From contig JAEPRB010000566.1 of the NCBI GenBank assembly GCA_016758965.1, forward strand, positions 1-13,377: a stretch of 13,377 bases of DNA, in the 5' to 3' direction. Below the pieces are notes generated by a model. The model worked only from the letters and a program-made list of their open reading frames with translations. It made no database searches and had not been told where the DNA came from. This document shows positions 1 to 8,792 of the stretch, piece after piece (position 1 is the first letter of the stretch; every line of letters starts with the position of its first letter). The stretch comes from Circinella minor (lineage: Eukaryota; Mucoromycota; Mucoromycetes; Mucorales; Lichtheimiaceae). The position numbers were made by a program, and so were the translations under genes.

Positions 1-465
1 CAATACATTTCAAAAATGAAAAAGATAAAACCACTTGTGCCATCTGTCGTTTCACTTATTGCAGCAAGTCGCAGAAAAGTGCTTCATCATACAATCAAAC
101 TTCTGAAAGGACCAACCACAGAATCAGACGTTAGAGCTTTTCTGCAAAAGCTAATGATGTCTATGGATCTGAATGAGTACTCCAGTGACACATGGAGTAT
201 TATCTTTGATGATGCTCCACAGGGAACACAAGAACTTATTACTGAAATTCTTGGGCAACGTAATTTCAAGGCGTTTTTCCTTCCTCCTTGTCGTACAACA
301 ATCAACCCTCTAGATAGCCTTTTTACAGCTATTGCGCAAAGGTGTCTCCATACAAAAATGGATTTTTCAAATCATAATGATGGCTTTCCCCATCGTTTGG
401 ATAGGGCGATAAAATCAACCACACAAGAAGAACTTGAAAATTTTTTATCTATATTTCGACTGTAA
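1..465 (+). pseudogene. C-terminal fragment of an IS630/Tc1-mariner-like transposase (DDE domain relic)
   Basis: The frame is open to the left edge of the window, so the N-terminal part is either outside or lost; the first ATG is at 16 and the stop at 463-465 (149 aa from that ATG). The protein matches the C-terminal half of the RNase-H-fold DDE domain of IS630/Tc1-mariner transposases, which cut and paste DNA. FDDAP (residues 64-68) corresponds to the second catalytic Asp motif (usually D-N-A-P), and NPLD (97-100) to the NPIE motif carrying the third acid. Asp65 to Asp100 is a +35 step, i.e. 34 intervening residues, as in mariner-type DD34D enzymes. The first catalytic Asp is not in this piece, and the His of the usual DNAPIH motif is replaced. 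It is clearly diverged from the intact relative at 1152-2513. It could be the last exon of a longer gene, but the next 680 bases hold nothing that continues it. Family call fairly sure; activity very unlikely from this fragment alone. Confidence 0.6.
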
Positions 466-1151
466 TTGTGAAGATTGCATATAATATTCTTCTATTTCAT
501 ATATTTTGTTGTCTCATCATTATTATCACTTACTCTTATTATACATTCCTCTTATAAACTTCGTACTTTTTTCTTCATATTTTAATTATTGAAGCGTACA
601 ATCAGACCAAAATGAAATATAATTGTTTGATAAGAGTAATTACAGAAGGTTCAATGAATAATATATCAAAAACAATGTATTTCATTTATTAATCTATTAT
701 AAAACATTAACTGTTATATAAATTAAAACTTACCATTTAATTATAGTGCTTTTACATCATAATGATTATAATTATTTTTCTTTTATCTTTGTTTTTCATA
801 ATATATATTTTTATTTGCTACCCATTGTGTTCACTTCTCACATTGTCTTCTTATTTGATACTTTAGCTAAATATTACCTACTTTCTTCATGACTACTTCA
901 GCTAAGCTTTTTTCCTATTAAATGTTCTTTTTATATATAGTATCAATGTTCTTTAAAACCGTTTTTATATTTTTTATTCGTTTGTACTACAAGGAAATAG
1001 GTACATGAGTATAGACGAATGTCGCTTAGTCTTCCATAATAAATAAACAAAATTTATGAACCGTATTTTTATTTGTGAGTCTTTAATTATATAACAAAAA
1101 AGGTAAGAGTGTATATTAATTTTGTAACAAAAATAATTAAAGGTTATTTTC
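466..1151. other. AT-rich intergenic DNA, no gene seen
   Basis: This stretch is dominated by A/T runs with many stops in all frames and no recognisable protein motif, tRNA fold or long repeat. It separates the transposase relic on the left from the 3' end of the minus-strand transposase on the right and probably holds that gene's 3' flank. I looked here for a terminal inverted repeat of the transposon at 1152-2513 and found none that pairs convincingly with sequence beyond 2513. Confidence 0.5.
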
Positions 1152-2513
1152 TCAAGCAACACAACGATCAAAAAAGGTTTTTGAGTGATTAATCCAGGTT
1201 TCGAAATTGTTTGTTGTAACTTTCGATATTGCTGTTGTAAACCGTCGTTCCATATCATCAACATTATCTTCCTCCTCTTCTACTTCTTCTTCTTCAACTC
1301 CAGTTTCCATTTCCACTTCGTTTTGTTCAGTTGGATGATAATCAATCTGACGAAACAAGGTCTTCATCTTGGAGAAAAATTCTTTGATTGGATTGAGGAA
1401 GGGCGAATAATGAGGTAAAAAAATAAAATTATCGCCTTGTTCTTTTACCATTTCGCCAATATATGCCGCTTTATGAATTGGTGCATTATCATAAATAAGG
1501 TTCCATCCTTGATGTGCTAAGCTTCTTTCGTCAAGCTTATCCATTACTAGACCCAAAAATGCATAAAAGTCTCTAGTCTTTGTTCCTCCCTTATTGGTCT
1601 TGACACAAAGTTCGACAATTCCAGTGTGACAAATAGCACCAAGAACTGTTTTCGATTGGGTGCGTAACTGGGGAAGCTTAACATGTGCAACTTCTCCAGC
1701 TGGAGCCCAAGCATTATTTCTGCAAAGAGAAGCACATACAGATGCTTCATCTATAAAGACACAATTGTTACCATACTTCGCAATACCAGATTGAATATAC
1801 TCTTCAACAAATCCCTTTCTCATATCTTTTGTTGCATCATCTGTTCGACGTTCTGCATATGGATAAGCACGCTTGATTGTGACACCGCATTTGTTGACAA
1901 GATGTCGATAAATAGTAGATGGATTTAAAAGTACTTGATATTGTAAAAAATAAGCATGCCGAATTTGCTCTAAGGTCAATGTATTTTGCTTTAATATCAT
2001 TTCTTCAAGAAATTTACTTCCATCAGATGTTATTTTGTTGCAACCATAACTTTTCTTTTTTATTGGAGCTGCGTTACCGTTTCTATTTTCGTAGCGAGAA
2101 TAATGAAGCTTAACAGTAGATTCGGGCATGTCAAGCACTTTTGCAATCTTTGCGAATGACCATCCATATGCACGTAATTCAAGAGAACGCTGTTTCTTGC
2201 TTGCTTGATTGTTGTATTTTCTACGCGACTTCTTAGTGACTCGATCATCACGTTTTGTTTTTGCTATAGAAGAGATTGTTGATTTAACATCACTAATAGG
2301 TGGAACTGGAACAATGGATCGCAACACCAGACCTTCGTCGTCAGAGCTCAGTATTGTTTCGTCGTCATCATCAGTGTCGTCGTCAGTACTACTATCTATA
2401 TAATCTCTATCTTGGGCAAGGCGTGCTGGATCAACAGGAAATTCGAAATAATAATTTTGAGGGTCCTCGTTAATATCTTCTTCTTGCACAATGACTATTT
2501 CTGGTTCTACCAT
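1152..2513 (-). CDS. IS630/Tc1-like transposase, full-length frame with altered third catalytic acid
   Basis: A single uninterrupted 453-aa frame from ATG (2513) to TGA (1152-1154). Residues 1-60 are acidic (runs of D/E and S). Residues about 105-141 form a homeodomain-like helix-turn-helix (KKQRSLELRAYGWSFAKIAK followed by a second helix) that would bind transposon ends. Residues about 160-235 resemble the second HTH/linker, and about 250-390 the DDE catalytic domain: D255 in CVFIDEA, D342 in IYDNAPIH, then NPIKEFFSKMK at 374-384. In the family the third acid follows NPI directly (NPIE); here that position (377, +35 from D342) is Lys, and Glu is one residue later. Residues 400-420 are a Glu/Asp-rich insertion. 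No intron is needed. Family members cut and paste at TA targets in the nucleus. It may be inactive because of the Lys, or may use E378. Family assignment is secure; activity is uncertain. Terminal inverted repeats were not found. Confidence 0.85.
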   Translation of the reverse strand: MVEPEIVIVQEEDINEDPQNYYFEFPVDPARLAQDRDYIDSSTDDDTDDDDETILSSDDEGLVLRSIVPVPPISDVKSTISSIAKTKRDDRVTKKSRRKYNNQASKKQRSLELRAYGWSFAKIAKVLDMPESTVKLHYSRYENRNGNAAPIKKKSYGCNKITSDGSKFLEEMILKQNTLTLEQIRHAYFLQYQVLLNPSTIYRHLVNKCGVTIKRAYPYAERRTDDATKDMRKGFVEEYIQSGIAKYGNNCVFIDEASVCASLCRNNAWAPAGEVAHVKLPQLRTQSKTVLGAICHTGIVELCVKTNKGGTKTRDFYAFLGLVMDKLDERSLAHQGWNLIYDNAPIHKAAYIGEMVKEQGDNFIFLPHYSPFLNPIKEFFSKMKTLFRQIDYHPTEQNEVEMETGVEEEEVEEEEDNVDDMERRFTTAISKVTTNNFETWINHSKTFFDRCVA

Positions 2514-2743
2514 AATGATATCTTCTTCTGATATAGTGTTACCTAATCTTTTCTCCCCCCCTTTTTTCTTTTATTAATTTTATTATTATATATATTATCA
2601 CCTTATAAATTATCAACATCAGTAATATCCCATTATTATAATTATTCAACAAATAAAGAAGTATTTATCATGAATATTGTGTTCCAATCAGACCGTACCA
2701 ACTGTTAAAGATAATCAAGATAATTGCTACACATACTCGTGAA
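2514..2743. other. Upstream flank of the transposase, AT-rich with a C7 run
   Basis: The region upstream of the minus-strand transposase contains a C7 tract at 2555-2561, long A/T stretches and no open frame of note. It presumably includes the transposase promoter, but no clear TATA box at a convincing distance from the ATG was identified. Confidence 0.4.
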
Positions 2744-3134
2744 TGTTACCTAAACCAGTAAGGGGCACACGTACAAGTAATTGCAACATTTCCAAGTAAT
2801 TGCAACACTTGCAAATAACTGTTACAAGTACAAGTTACTAATACTCAAGATTCAGTCAATTATCAACTTAGGATAGATAGATAGAAATTAGTATAAATAA
2901 GACATCTTTCTTCCTCAATTAAATCTTTAGTTCTACTAAGCTCTAATAAAATACGTAGTTCACTCACTCTTATTTTCTATTTTCACCCTACAATTGGGAT
3001 TGATTTACTTTGTTGGTTATTAACTTAATCAAATTCTTTTATACTTAAATTTTTATAAGTTAATTATTATAACTTATCCTTTCTCCTTGAGTCATATACT
3101 CGGAATTATACTACTTTTATTCATTTTTCTAACA
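2744..3134 (+). mobile_element. Putative LTR (solo or truncated retrotransposon remnant)
   Basis: The segment begins TGTTACC and ends CTAACA, so it has TG...CA ends with a 5-bp terminal inverted repeat (TGTTA/TAACA), as retroviral-type LTRs do. Inside, in the expected order, are an upstream tandem repeat (2774-2830), a TATA box TATAAATA at 2892-2899, a pyrimidine-rich stretch, and an AATAAA-type signal at about 2945. The 391-bp length is normal for fungal Ty3/Gypsy or Copia LTRs. The 5-bp flanks (gtgaa and cgata) do not match, so it is not a clean solo LTR. A primer-binding site is not evident after it, and no gag or pol frame follows before the inverted repeat at 3296. It may be a truncated 5' LTR or simply an old promoter-like region. 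Confidence 0.3.
2774..2830 (+). repeat. 19-bp tandem repeat, about three units
   Basis: Two nearly identical 19-bp units (2774-2792 and 2793-2811), each built around CAAGTAATTGCAACA, are followed by a degenerate third unit (2812-2830). The array lies about 60 bp upstream of the TATA box at 2892-2899, so it may be a cluster of transcription-factor sites in an LTR-like promoter. Its ATTGCAA core recurs in the two 22-bp arrays near the right end of the window. Confidence 0.7.
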
Positions 3135-3295
3135 CGATACGACAGAGAACGTATCAATAGAAATTTCTGGTGCTATATATTTATATATATGTACATTTAT
3201 ATTTAATTATGAGAGAAATAAAATATCTAATTGCACTGAATTAGTATTACGTACTTGTTGTTTCATTTTCTTTAGTGCTTATTTGCAACTTTTCC
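3135..3295. other. AT-rich spacer before the left terminal inverted repeat
   Basis: Short, low-complexity A/T-rich DNA with no frame of interest. It ends at the outer boundary of the left long inverted repeat. TATTTG at 3280-3285 lies 11 bp outside the boundary and also occurs at 9891-9896, at the edge of the right repeat. It is the only candidate for a target-site duplication I can see, and it is weak. Confidence 0.3.
3136..3155. repeat. Small inverted repeat after the LTR-like region
   Basis: GATACG and CGTATC pair perfectly around an 8-nt spacer, directly after the TAACA end of the putative LTR. It could be a short hairpin or a protein-binding palindrome in a retrotransposon leader. No function can be assigned. 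Confidence 0.45.
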
Positions 3296-3847
3296 ATGCA
3301 CGCCCTTATTTCACCCCAACTGGATTTGAAATAAATTCAAAGTAGGTGGCTTTTTTAAAAAAAAATAGGGGTAGCATTTTTGTGTGAGTGGAAAAAAAAA
3401 ATAAAAACCTTTTTTTTTCACTTTTTTTTACAATTGTCAGAAATCAGCAGACACGAATCTAATGCATCAACAGACGACATCTACAAACTGTTTATAATAT
3501 TACGAGAAAATAAAAAGAGAACTTAATTCTGTATAACAGATGCTAATGAGAAAAAAAAAGACATTGTTAATTAGTAGATTAAAAAATTATAAAAAACCTT
3601 TTTTTATTATAAAAGCAATAATATATAACAAAGACGAACTCATCTCAAGACATCTGTTTAACCATCTTGTTCATTTAACATTTAAAATACGTATAAAAAA
3701 GTATCGAAAGGTTGGTAAAAAAAGTTTCGGTGGAATTTAGAGGAAGTTGGGGTTTTTATATAGTCTTTTTTTTTATTATGATTACAGTTTTCAACTTATA
3801 AAGAATAAACTCGCGTTTTTTACTATTACTTTTTTGTTTTATTATAT
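3296..3847 (+). repeat. Left long terminal inverted repeat (552 bp)
   Basis: This copy matches the reverse complement of 9338-9891 along its whole length. By eye there are about six substitutions (four clustered at about 3338-3350) and homopolymer length changes near 3352-3366 and 3765-3774. Near the outer end an 8-bp palindrome pair, TTATTTCA (3306-3313) and TGAAATAA (3327-3334), is separated by 13 bp, a plausible transposase-binding site. The repeat is otherwise A/T rich with many homopolymer runs. A 66-codon frame inside (3540-3740) is present in both copies only because the repeats are nearly identical. Confidence 0.92.
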
Positions 3848-4117
3848 GCTAGCTGGTAGGATATATAGGTAGTTTCGTGATATATCCATTCTATTGATTT
3901 AATAAATGGATCTTCAGTATATATAAAAGATAATGGGTGCTAAATAATAAAAAAGGAATATAGTGTATCTATGATATTTATTATAGGCAATTATTATCAA
4001 TATAATAACTCCTGTTTTTTTTATTCTTATGTATATGTATTATCACCCTATATATCATTATCACGAACATGAATACTATTTGATGATAATGACCATCAAC
4101 ACTATAAATTGTTTTTA
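3848..4117. other. Subterminal AT-rich DNA, no gene seen
   Basis: Between the left inverted repeat and the minisatellite units there is only A/T-rich sequence with scattered TTATCA/ATGATAAT words that look like very decayed minisatellite units. No reading frame or RNA structure is convincing. Confidence 0.4.
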
Positions 4118-4252
4118 CTAGTATCATCCAACATAACGATCAACATCATGAGTTATTCTTTTTATTATCATCAAGCATAACAATTAATATGTTCAGTTAT
4201 TTTATTTATTATTATCCAATATAATGATCAAGACCATCAATTGTTTTTTTTA
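4118..4252 (+). repeat. Left subterminal minisatellite, three degenerate ~45-bp units
   Basis: Three successive units (about 4118-4162, 4163-4207 and 4208-4252) share a pattern of TTATTATCATCCAACATAA-like sequence, then GATCAA, then CATCA, then a T-rich tail. The last unit is nearly identical (43 of 45 positions by eye) to 8861-8905 on the other side of the recombinase cargo, in the same orientation. Subterminal arrays like this often bind transposase. The direct-repeat relation is also what a site-specific integration into a tandem array would leave. Confidence 0.7.
4208..4252 (+). repeat. 45-bp direct repeat, left copy (att-like candidate)
   Basis: Matches 8861-8905 at all but two positions (t/g in the ATTATT-xCC part and g/a before the T run). 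The two copies flank about 4.6 kb containing the recombinase gene and are in direct orientation, unlike the inverted TIRs outside them. This could be the paired product of recombinase-mediated integration, or simply two neighbouring units of an array that was split by an insertion. Confidence 0.6.
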
Positions 4253-4368
4253 TAAAACCTCAAAGTCCCATTGAGTCCAGCGAAGTCCCCAAAATTTCAA
4301 ACTCAAAGGGACGTCGGGAATAGTAAGCCAATTATTTTATGCAAAAGTGAAAAATAAGTGCTTTATTT

Positions 4369-4386
4369 GCACTCCAAGTCCCCACT
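4369..4386 (+). repeat. Subterminal inverted motif, left copy
   Basis: GCACTCCAAGTCCCCACT; its inverted partner at 8807-8823 differs by a single-base gap. Two further AAGTCCC(C) words lie 5' of it and one 3' of it, so the left side has a cluster of the same half-site. Confidence 0.6.
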
Positions 4387-4439
4387 CAAAATATAGAAGT
4401 CCCTGCCTATATAACACTAAAAAAACTATCCTTCCTTTA

Positions 4440-5822
4440 TTTTTTTCCTCATCGTTTTTTTTTTATACATATGGGTACCTTCATGATGGGAAGAAAGAAT
4501 CAATCGATTAACGAATCAAATAGATACTTGTTCTAAGAACATGGATAGCAGATAGAATATTCACACACCTCAACAGGCAACAGTTTCGCATTCGGTTATA
4601 TGTTCAATCGAAAGGCAATAGAAAATGTTCGTATGAGCCAAACACACAAGAAGATCGTACATGCATTGCTAAACATGGATCATCATTAATATTAAAGACT
4701 GCGCATGGAACTTCCTCGAACAAAAGTATTAAGCGAACCAGATTACGATGTATGTTTCATATAAATTATTTTTATATTGCTTTTAAGTAAATCCTCAATG
4801 TATTTCGCACTTGATCGACGAACCTATCATTTATTCTTTTATGAACCCCTAGCGAAATATTTCTCGACATTATTTTAAGCAATAATTGATACCATTGCAT
4901 TGAAAAGAAAGCAGGATTGAGAACAACCACTTAATGATCCATCAGCAGTTACAGAGTTTAACAAAATGTGAGGTAATAGCTATGGATTGGTGGAAAAAGT
5001 TTAGTAATTTGATAGTAATGATAGCATTTCCTGGGAAAACACAGCAATCAGTAGTGTATCAATGTAGATTTTGGAATATGGATGATAATAATATAACTTT
5101 TTTAATATAAGGGATTTACAGTTTATGATGGAAGAGGGTGCTTTGGTCATAATTGCTATAGATGTTAGGTTTAAGTATAAGCAGATTGAATAAAAAGAAA
5201 ACGAATATTGATGTATCCTTTGTTTCCTGAGCATGGATTTTATAATTTCTAAAAGTTCTTGTATATATATTATCGTTTATATAAGCTAGAAAAATGAATT
5301 ATTTTTTTCTAAGTAGTGTTACAATCATGATTATCATGATTATCATTTTATCCATATATTGTCAATTTATTTAGTAGCACTGTGTAATTTAATATTTAAA
5401 TACGCATGAATATCCAAAGTGACAAATATACTTAACCTGCTCTTTATCACTTACTTGTAGGTAGTGACCAAACAATCAGCAAGAAAAGGTACAATGCTTT
5501 GGGGGAAGACCAGCTTAGCTAGAAAAAAAATCAGAAAAACGATGAATAGTGATTAACGAACATGAGGAAATTGAGGTTAAAGAATAATTAAATGAGCTTA
5601 TAAATTAGAGAAAACTGGAAAGAGAGGCTGAAGAAATATGAAAGAAATAAGAATAAAAGAGAAGGTAGGATAATGAAAAAAAAAATATAAATAAGAAAAG
5701 TATATATAATAATGAAAAAAATATGACGCAAAAATATTCTAAAATATTGTCAAGCAATAAGATGTGTTTGTGGAGGTAGAGAAAGCTAGGAAAAAAATGT
5801 AGTAAATTGGAAATAAAAGATA
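4440..5822 (+). other. Unrecognised decayed coding region (no intact gene)
   Basis: This 1.4-kb stretch is less monotonously A/T than its surroundings and looks like a worn-out intron-containing gene on the + strand. An 88-codon frame is open from 4524 to 4787, with a donor-like GTATGT at 4750. An acceptor-like TTACTTGTAG ends at 5460 and is followed by a 31-codon frame (5461-5553) rich in K/R and T/S. Downstream, 5555-5800 encodes lysine/glutamate-rich sequence with many stops. An ATG with 21 codons sits at 4471. I recognise no domain in any frame. It may be the remains of the transposase of the surrounding TIR element or a second gene of the recombinase-bearing element; neither can be shown. 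The palindromic AATCATGATT repeats at 5323-5346 are simple sequence. Confidence 0.3.
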
Positions 5823-8629
5823 TTAGTTATTGAAAAAAATGCTTGGATTTTCGGCAATCCAGTGTAAAGTTTTTCTTTGCCTACTTTGCTTTTCTTCTAA
5901 TAACGTGACAGCTGCCTCATTCGTCAGTCTGTGTCGTGCAGTATAATTTTTAATGCTTTCAATGATGATATGTCTGCGATTATAAAATCTACGTTCTTTT
6001 GTTTCTCGACGCCATGCAACATGGTACAAGCGTTCTAATTCTTCAATAGAAGGACCGCCAGCCAAGCCATGGTACCATTCACGCCAAAGCATATTAAGCG
6101 TAACAGTGTTACGAGACATTTTATAGGTGGGTACAGGCAATTGGTCTGGTGTTGGTGCTGGTGCTGGATTCTGTACTGGTGGTGGTGGTGGAAAAAAAGG
6201 GAGAGAGATCGATGTTGTTGTAAGTGATGGTTGCGGTAGTTCTTGTGGTTGGTGGGAAGGTTGCAGAGAAGGTTGCATGGGTTGAGTAGGTTGAGGTGTT
6301 TGTTCTTGAGTGGGTTGTTGTTGAGAAACATTGCCCAAGTTCAAGGTTACTGTCAAAGGAACCTGCCCAGAAGTATAGCCAGCTACTTGCTGTGCTAATG
6401 TTGCAAGGCTGCTGATGTGAGGAACAAGCACTTGCAAGGGAGTAACAACAGACAACAGGGATTGGAGAACCTGCATCTGTGCAGCTTGTTGGGCTTGCTG
6501 GGCTTGGGCTTGAGCATCAAAACGCGATGCGATTTGCTGATTGATATCAGAAAGATGTTGTGCAACCAATGGTACTGCTCTTTGCAGTTGCAGTTGCTCA
6601 GGTTCTTCAGTAATTTCCACAGCAGCATCAACAGATCTAACAAAAGTATGTTAGAAAAAAGTTGAATCACATCTTTATAAAAACAATATATTTACCTTTC
6701 AAAATCTTTATACAGCTCACTTTGAAACAAAGGATGGTTCCAAAGAAAATGCTGAGGATATCTCTTTTTCAAAAGAACCGAGTCCTGCAAAAAGACAACA
6801 CGTAGCCTATCCAATAGCTTCAAAAACATATCGGCAGCACATGATACTTGTTCAACATTACCTTCATCTAATTTCTGACGCCAATAATCAACGAATTTGA
6901 AATTTTTTTTACAAAGCTCTTGAGACGGTTGAACATTGGCACGAGAGAGATAAAAATATCCACGCTCTGTTGGAAAACCTGCAAGGGTGCGAAGAAGTTC
7001 GTGGGGAAGGTTAGTGAGGTAGACTGTTGTCAATGAACTTGTGTTCCAACGGCCTGCACGACGAATGGCGCCCTCGCTTGATCCTCCAATCTCTGCCATT
7101 TGAGCAGCAGCACCACGCATAGCATGAGTTTTGGCTTTTGAATGGAGACAAGCTCCCTCAAATGCCTTTGTGATTGCCTTAAGGTGCTGACGGTATGACA
7201 ACTCCTTTTGAGGATCCTCCGTCGTTCCTTTGATGAGCTTGTAGAAAAACCAATCTGCACTCTTATTGATGCTAGGAAATTGCTCTCCAGACATCTCATA
7301 ACGACTGAAAAGGTAACAAGCAAGCATCATCTGGGGACAAATGGCCACGTTCTTGTTTTGCATACATCCAGCAACTTTAACGCGCCCAAACTTGTTAGTT
7401 TTTCCTTGTTTAAGGACCATTACCAAAGCATGGCATTGGCTTGGACCTTCATCCTCCAAATGAAGCGATTGTAAATCAGCAAACTCCATTTTTCGAATAC
7501 TTTCACCGCGAAGCAAACCGTAGTGCTGCAATAAAAATGATGTACCATCTCGAAGACCAAGTTCAGTTCCATTTGTCCAAAATTGATCAACAATTTTCTC
7601 CATTTCAGCATGAGTGGTGTAGCCATCTGCAGCGGTAAATGCACCCTTAAAAAAATGGATTTATTAGATTATCTATACATTACACATATATTAAAAAGTT
7701 GCTTAATAAGTTGTCTTAAACATACTCTATCATCAAAGTTTGTGTGAGCGATTTTTTCGTCTTCTCTATGCAACCAGTCAAGTAACGCTTTCACTCATTT
7801 TCCACGAGGACTTGGACGAAAAGAATTATCCGTCAAACATTGCTAGGCCCAAAGATCAACAATTGCAGCAGCATATGCTTCGACGGTTGAGTATCTGACC
7901 CGTTTGCCAGGAACCCCAGAAGCGAGTTGAGCATATTCATTGAATTGTCGAGTAATGGCAGACTCGATGCTTGTGCTGTTGATTGAGGATGATGATGATG
8001 AATCGTTGGTGGGAGTGTTAGAGCTTGAACCATCTCTCTCTTCATCCATTTCGTCCATCATATCCATAACTTGATATGCTGCGTCGATTTGAGGAAGGTC
8101 ATTGACCTCATCGTCGGCATGATCAGCATTGTTAACACCATTGGACCAATGTTCATTTGAATGCTGATTGGCATCATCCTCATGCGAATCTTCTGGTGCA
8201 CTTCTTTTTTTTCCTCTCTTTCGGTGGGGACAGAAAGCAACCTTATATAAAAATCTTAAGTAACAAAATTACATTTATTTGTCGAAACACACTAATGAGC
8301 AATAAAACCAACCTCTGCTTTCAAGAAAAAGTGAAGCTTTCCATCATCAGGGATAGCATTAACATTTTTCTTGATACACCATCTTTTGAATTCTTGTTGG
8401 CGATTCAAGTACTGATTGATGGTGTTTTGAGGACGACTTTGTCGAGCTGCGCTAAATGTCTCAAAGGCAGCGCGATCCCTAGCATCTCTATAAGCTGCGT
8501 CTTCGTCATTTTCCATATCTGCTACAGCAGAATTGTTAAGAGACAACTCATTCAGTCTAATATCTCTGTTTCTTTCCCGATTTTGTGCAGGAGTGCCATT
8601 AATTTGTCTTCGACCGCTTCCAGAACCAC
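5823..8629 (-). pseudogene. Crypton-like tyrosine recombinase (YR + GCR1_C-like domain), four exons, two in-frame stops
   Basis: Exons on the minus strand: 8629-8313, 8241-7726, 7645-6696 and 6636-5823 (stop TAA 5823-5825). The introns of 71, 80 and 59 nt are all GT-AG, and the joins keep frame. The product would be about 860 aa. Exon 1 holds an N-terminal SAM-like domain (TINQYLNRQQEFKRWC). Exon 2 is acidic/Ser-rich, then RQFNEYAQ and VEAYAAAIVDLWA. Exon 3 is the catalytic domain, with Arg in LLRGES (7508-7510), Lys in KQGKTNK, His/Arg in THAMRG (7124-7126, 7115-7117), Trp in AGRWN (7046-7048) and nucleophile Tyr in VYLTNLP (7019-7021). Exon 4 has a Q/P-rich linker and a GCR1_C-like DNA-binding domain (about 6128-5886; MLWREWYHGLAGGPSIEELE). 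In exon 2, TAG (7843-7845) and TGA (7795-7797) stop translation, so it is probably a pseudogene. No in-frame ATG precedes 8516; an AG at 8630-8631 suggests an earlier exon. Family: fungal Cryptons, which cut and paste via circular intermediates. Confidence 0.85.
7795..7845 (-). other. Two premature stop codons in the recombinase gene
   Basis: After the codons for VDLWA the frame reads TAG (7843-7845), then 15 good codons including NSFRPSPRG, then TGA (7795-7797), then KALLDWLHRE. Sequence on both sides and between the stops looks like normal family sequence, so these are point nonsense changes and not a missed intron or frameshift. TGA could come from CGA by CpG deamination, and TAG from CAG. 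Confidence 0.8.
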
Positions 8630-8792
8630 CTATGATTATTTCAGTAAAGTAAATGTAAAAGTGTTTTTTTTTTAAAAAAAAAGATGAAAAAAAAGTGACA
8701 AGAATTAAAAAGGCAGGTACACGGTTTTTGTAAATAAACTCACAGCATTAATTTCGTCAGTCTAGTTTGCAGGTGATGAAAAATATTATTTC

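Noticed and set aside
599..2694. CAATCAGACC occurring at 599-608 and 2685-2694 on either side of the IS630-like transposase
   Set aside because: Direct, not inverted, and a shared 10-mer is expected by chance in this much sequence; flanks do not extend the match.
3540..3740. 66-codon Lys-rich frame present in both long inverted repeats
   Set aside because: Its conservation only reflects the near-identity of the two repeats; composition is that of A/T homopolymers, with no promoter or domain. One amino-acid difference between copies gives no evidence of selection.
4118..4252. CRISPR-like repeat spacing
   Set aside because: Units are contiguous and degenerate with no unique spacers, and introns plus Crypton and GCR1_C features show a eukaryotic genome.
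5001..5234. 77-codon minus-strand frame
   Set aside because: Low-complexity I/L/Y/S sequence in A/T-rich DNA, no motif, lies across the suspected + strand relic.
8157..8675. 172-codon + strand frame
   Set aside because: Antisense shadow of recombinase exons 1 and 2, whose spliced frame has clear family motifs.
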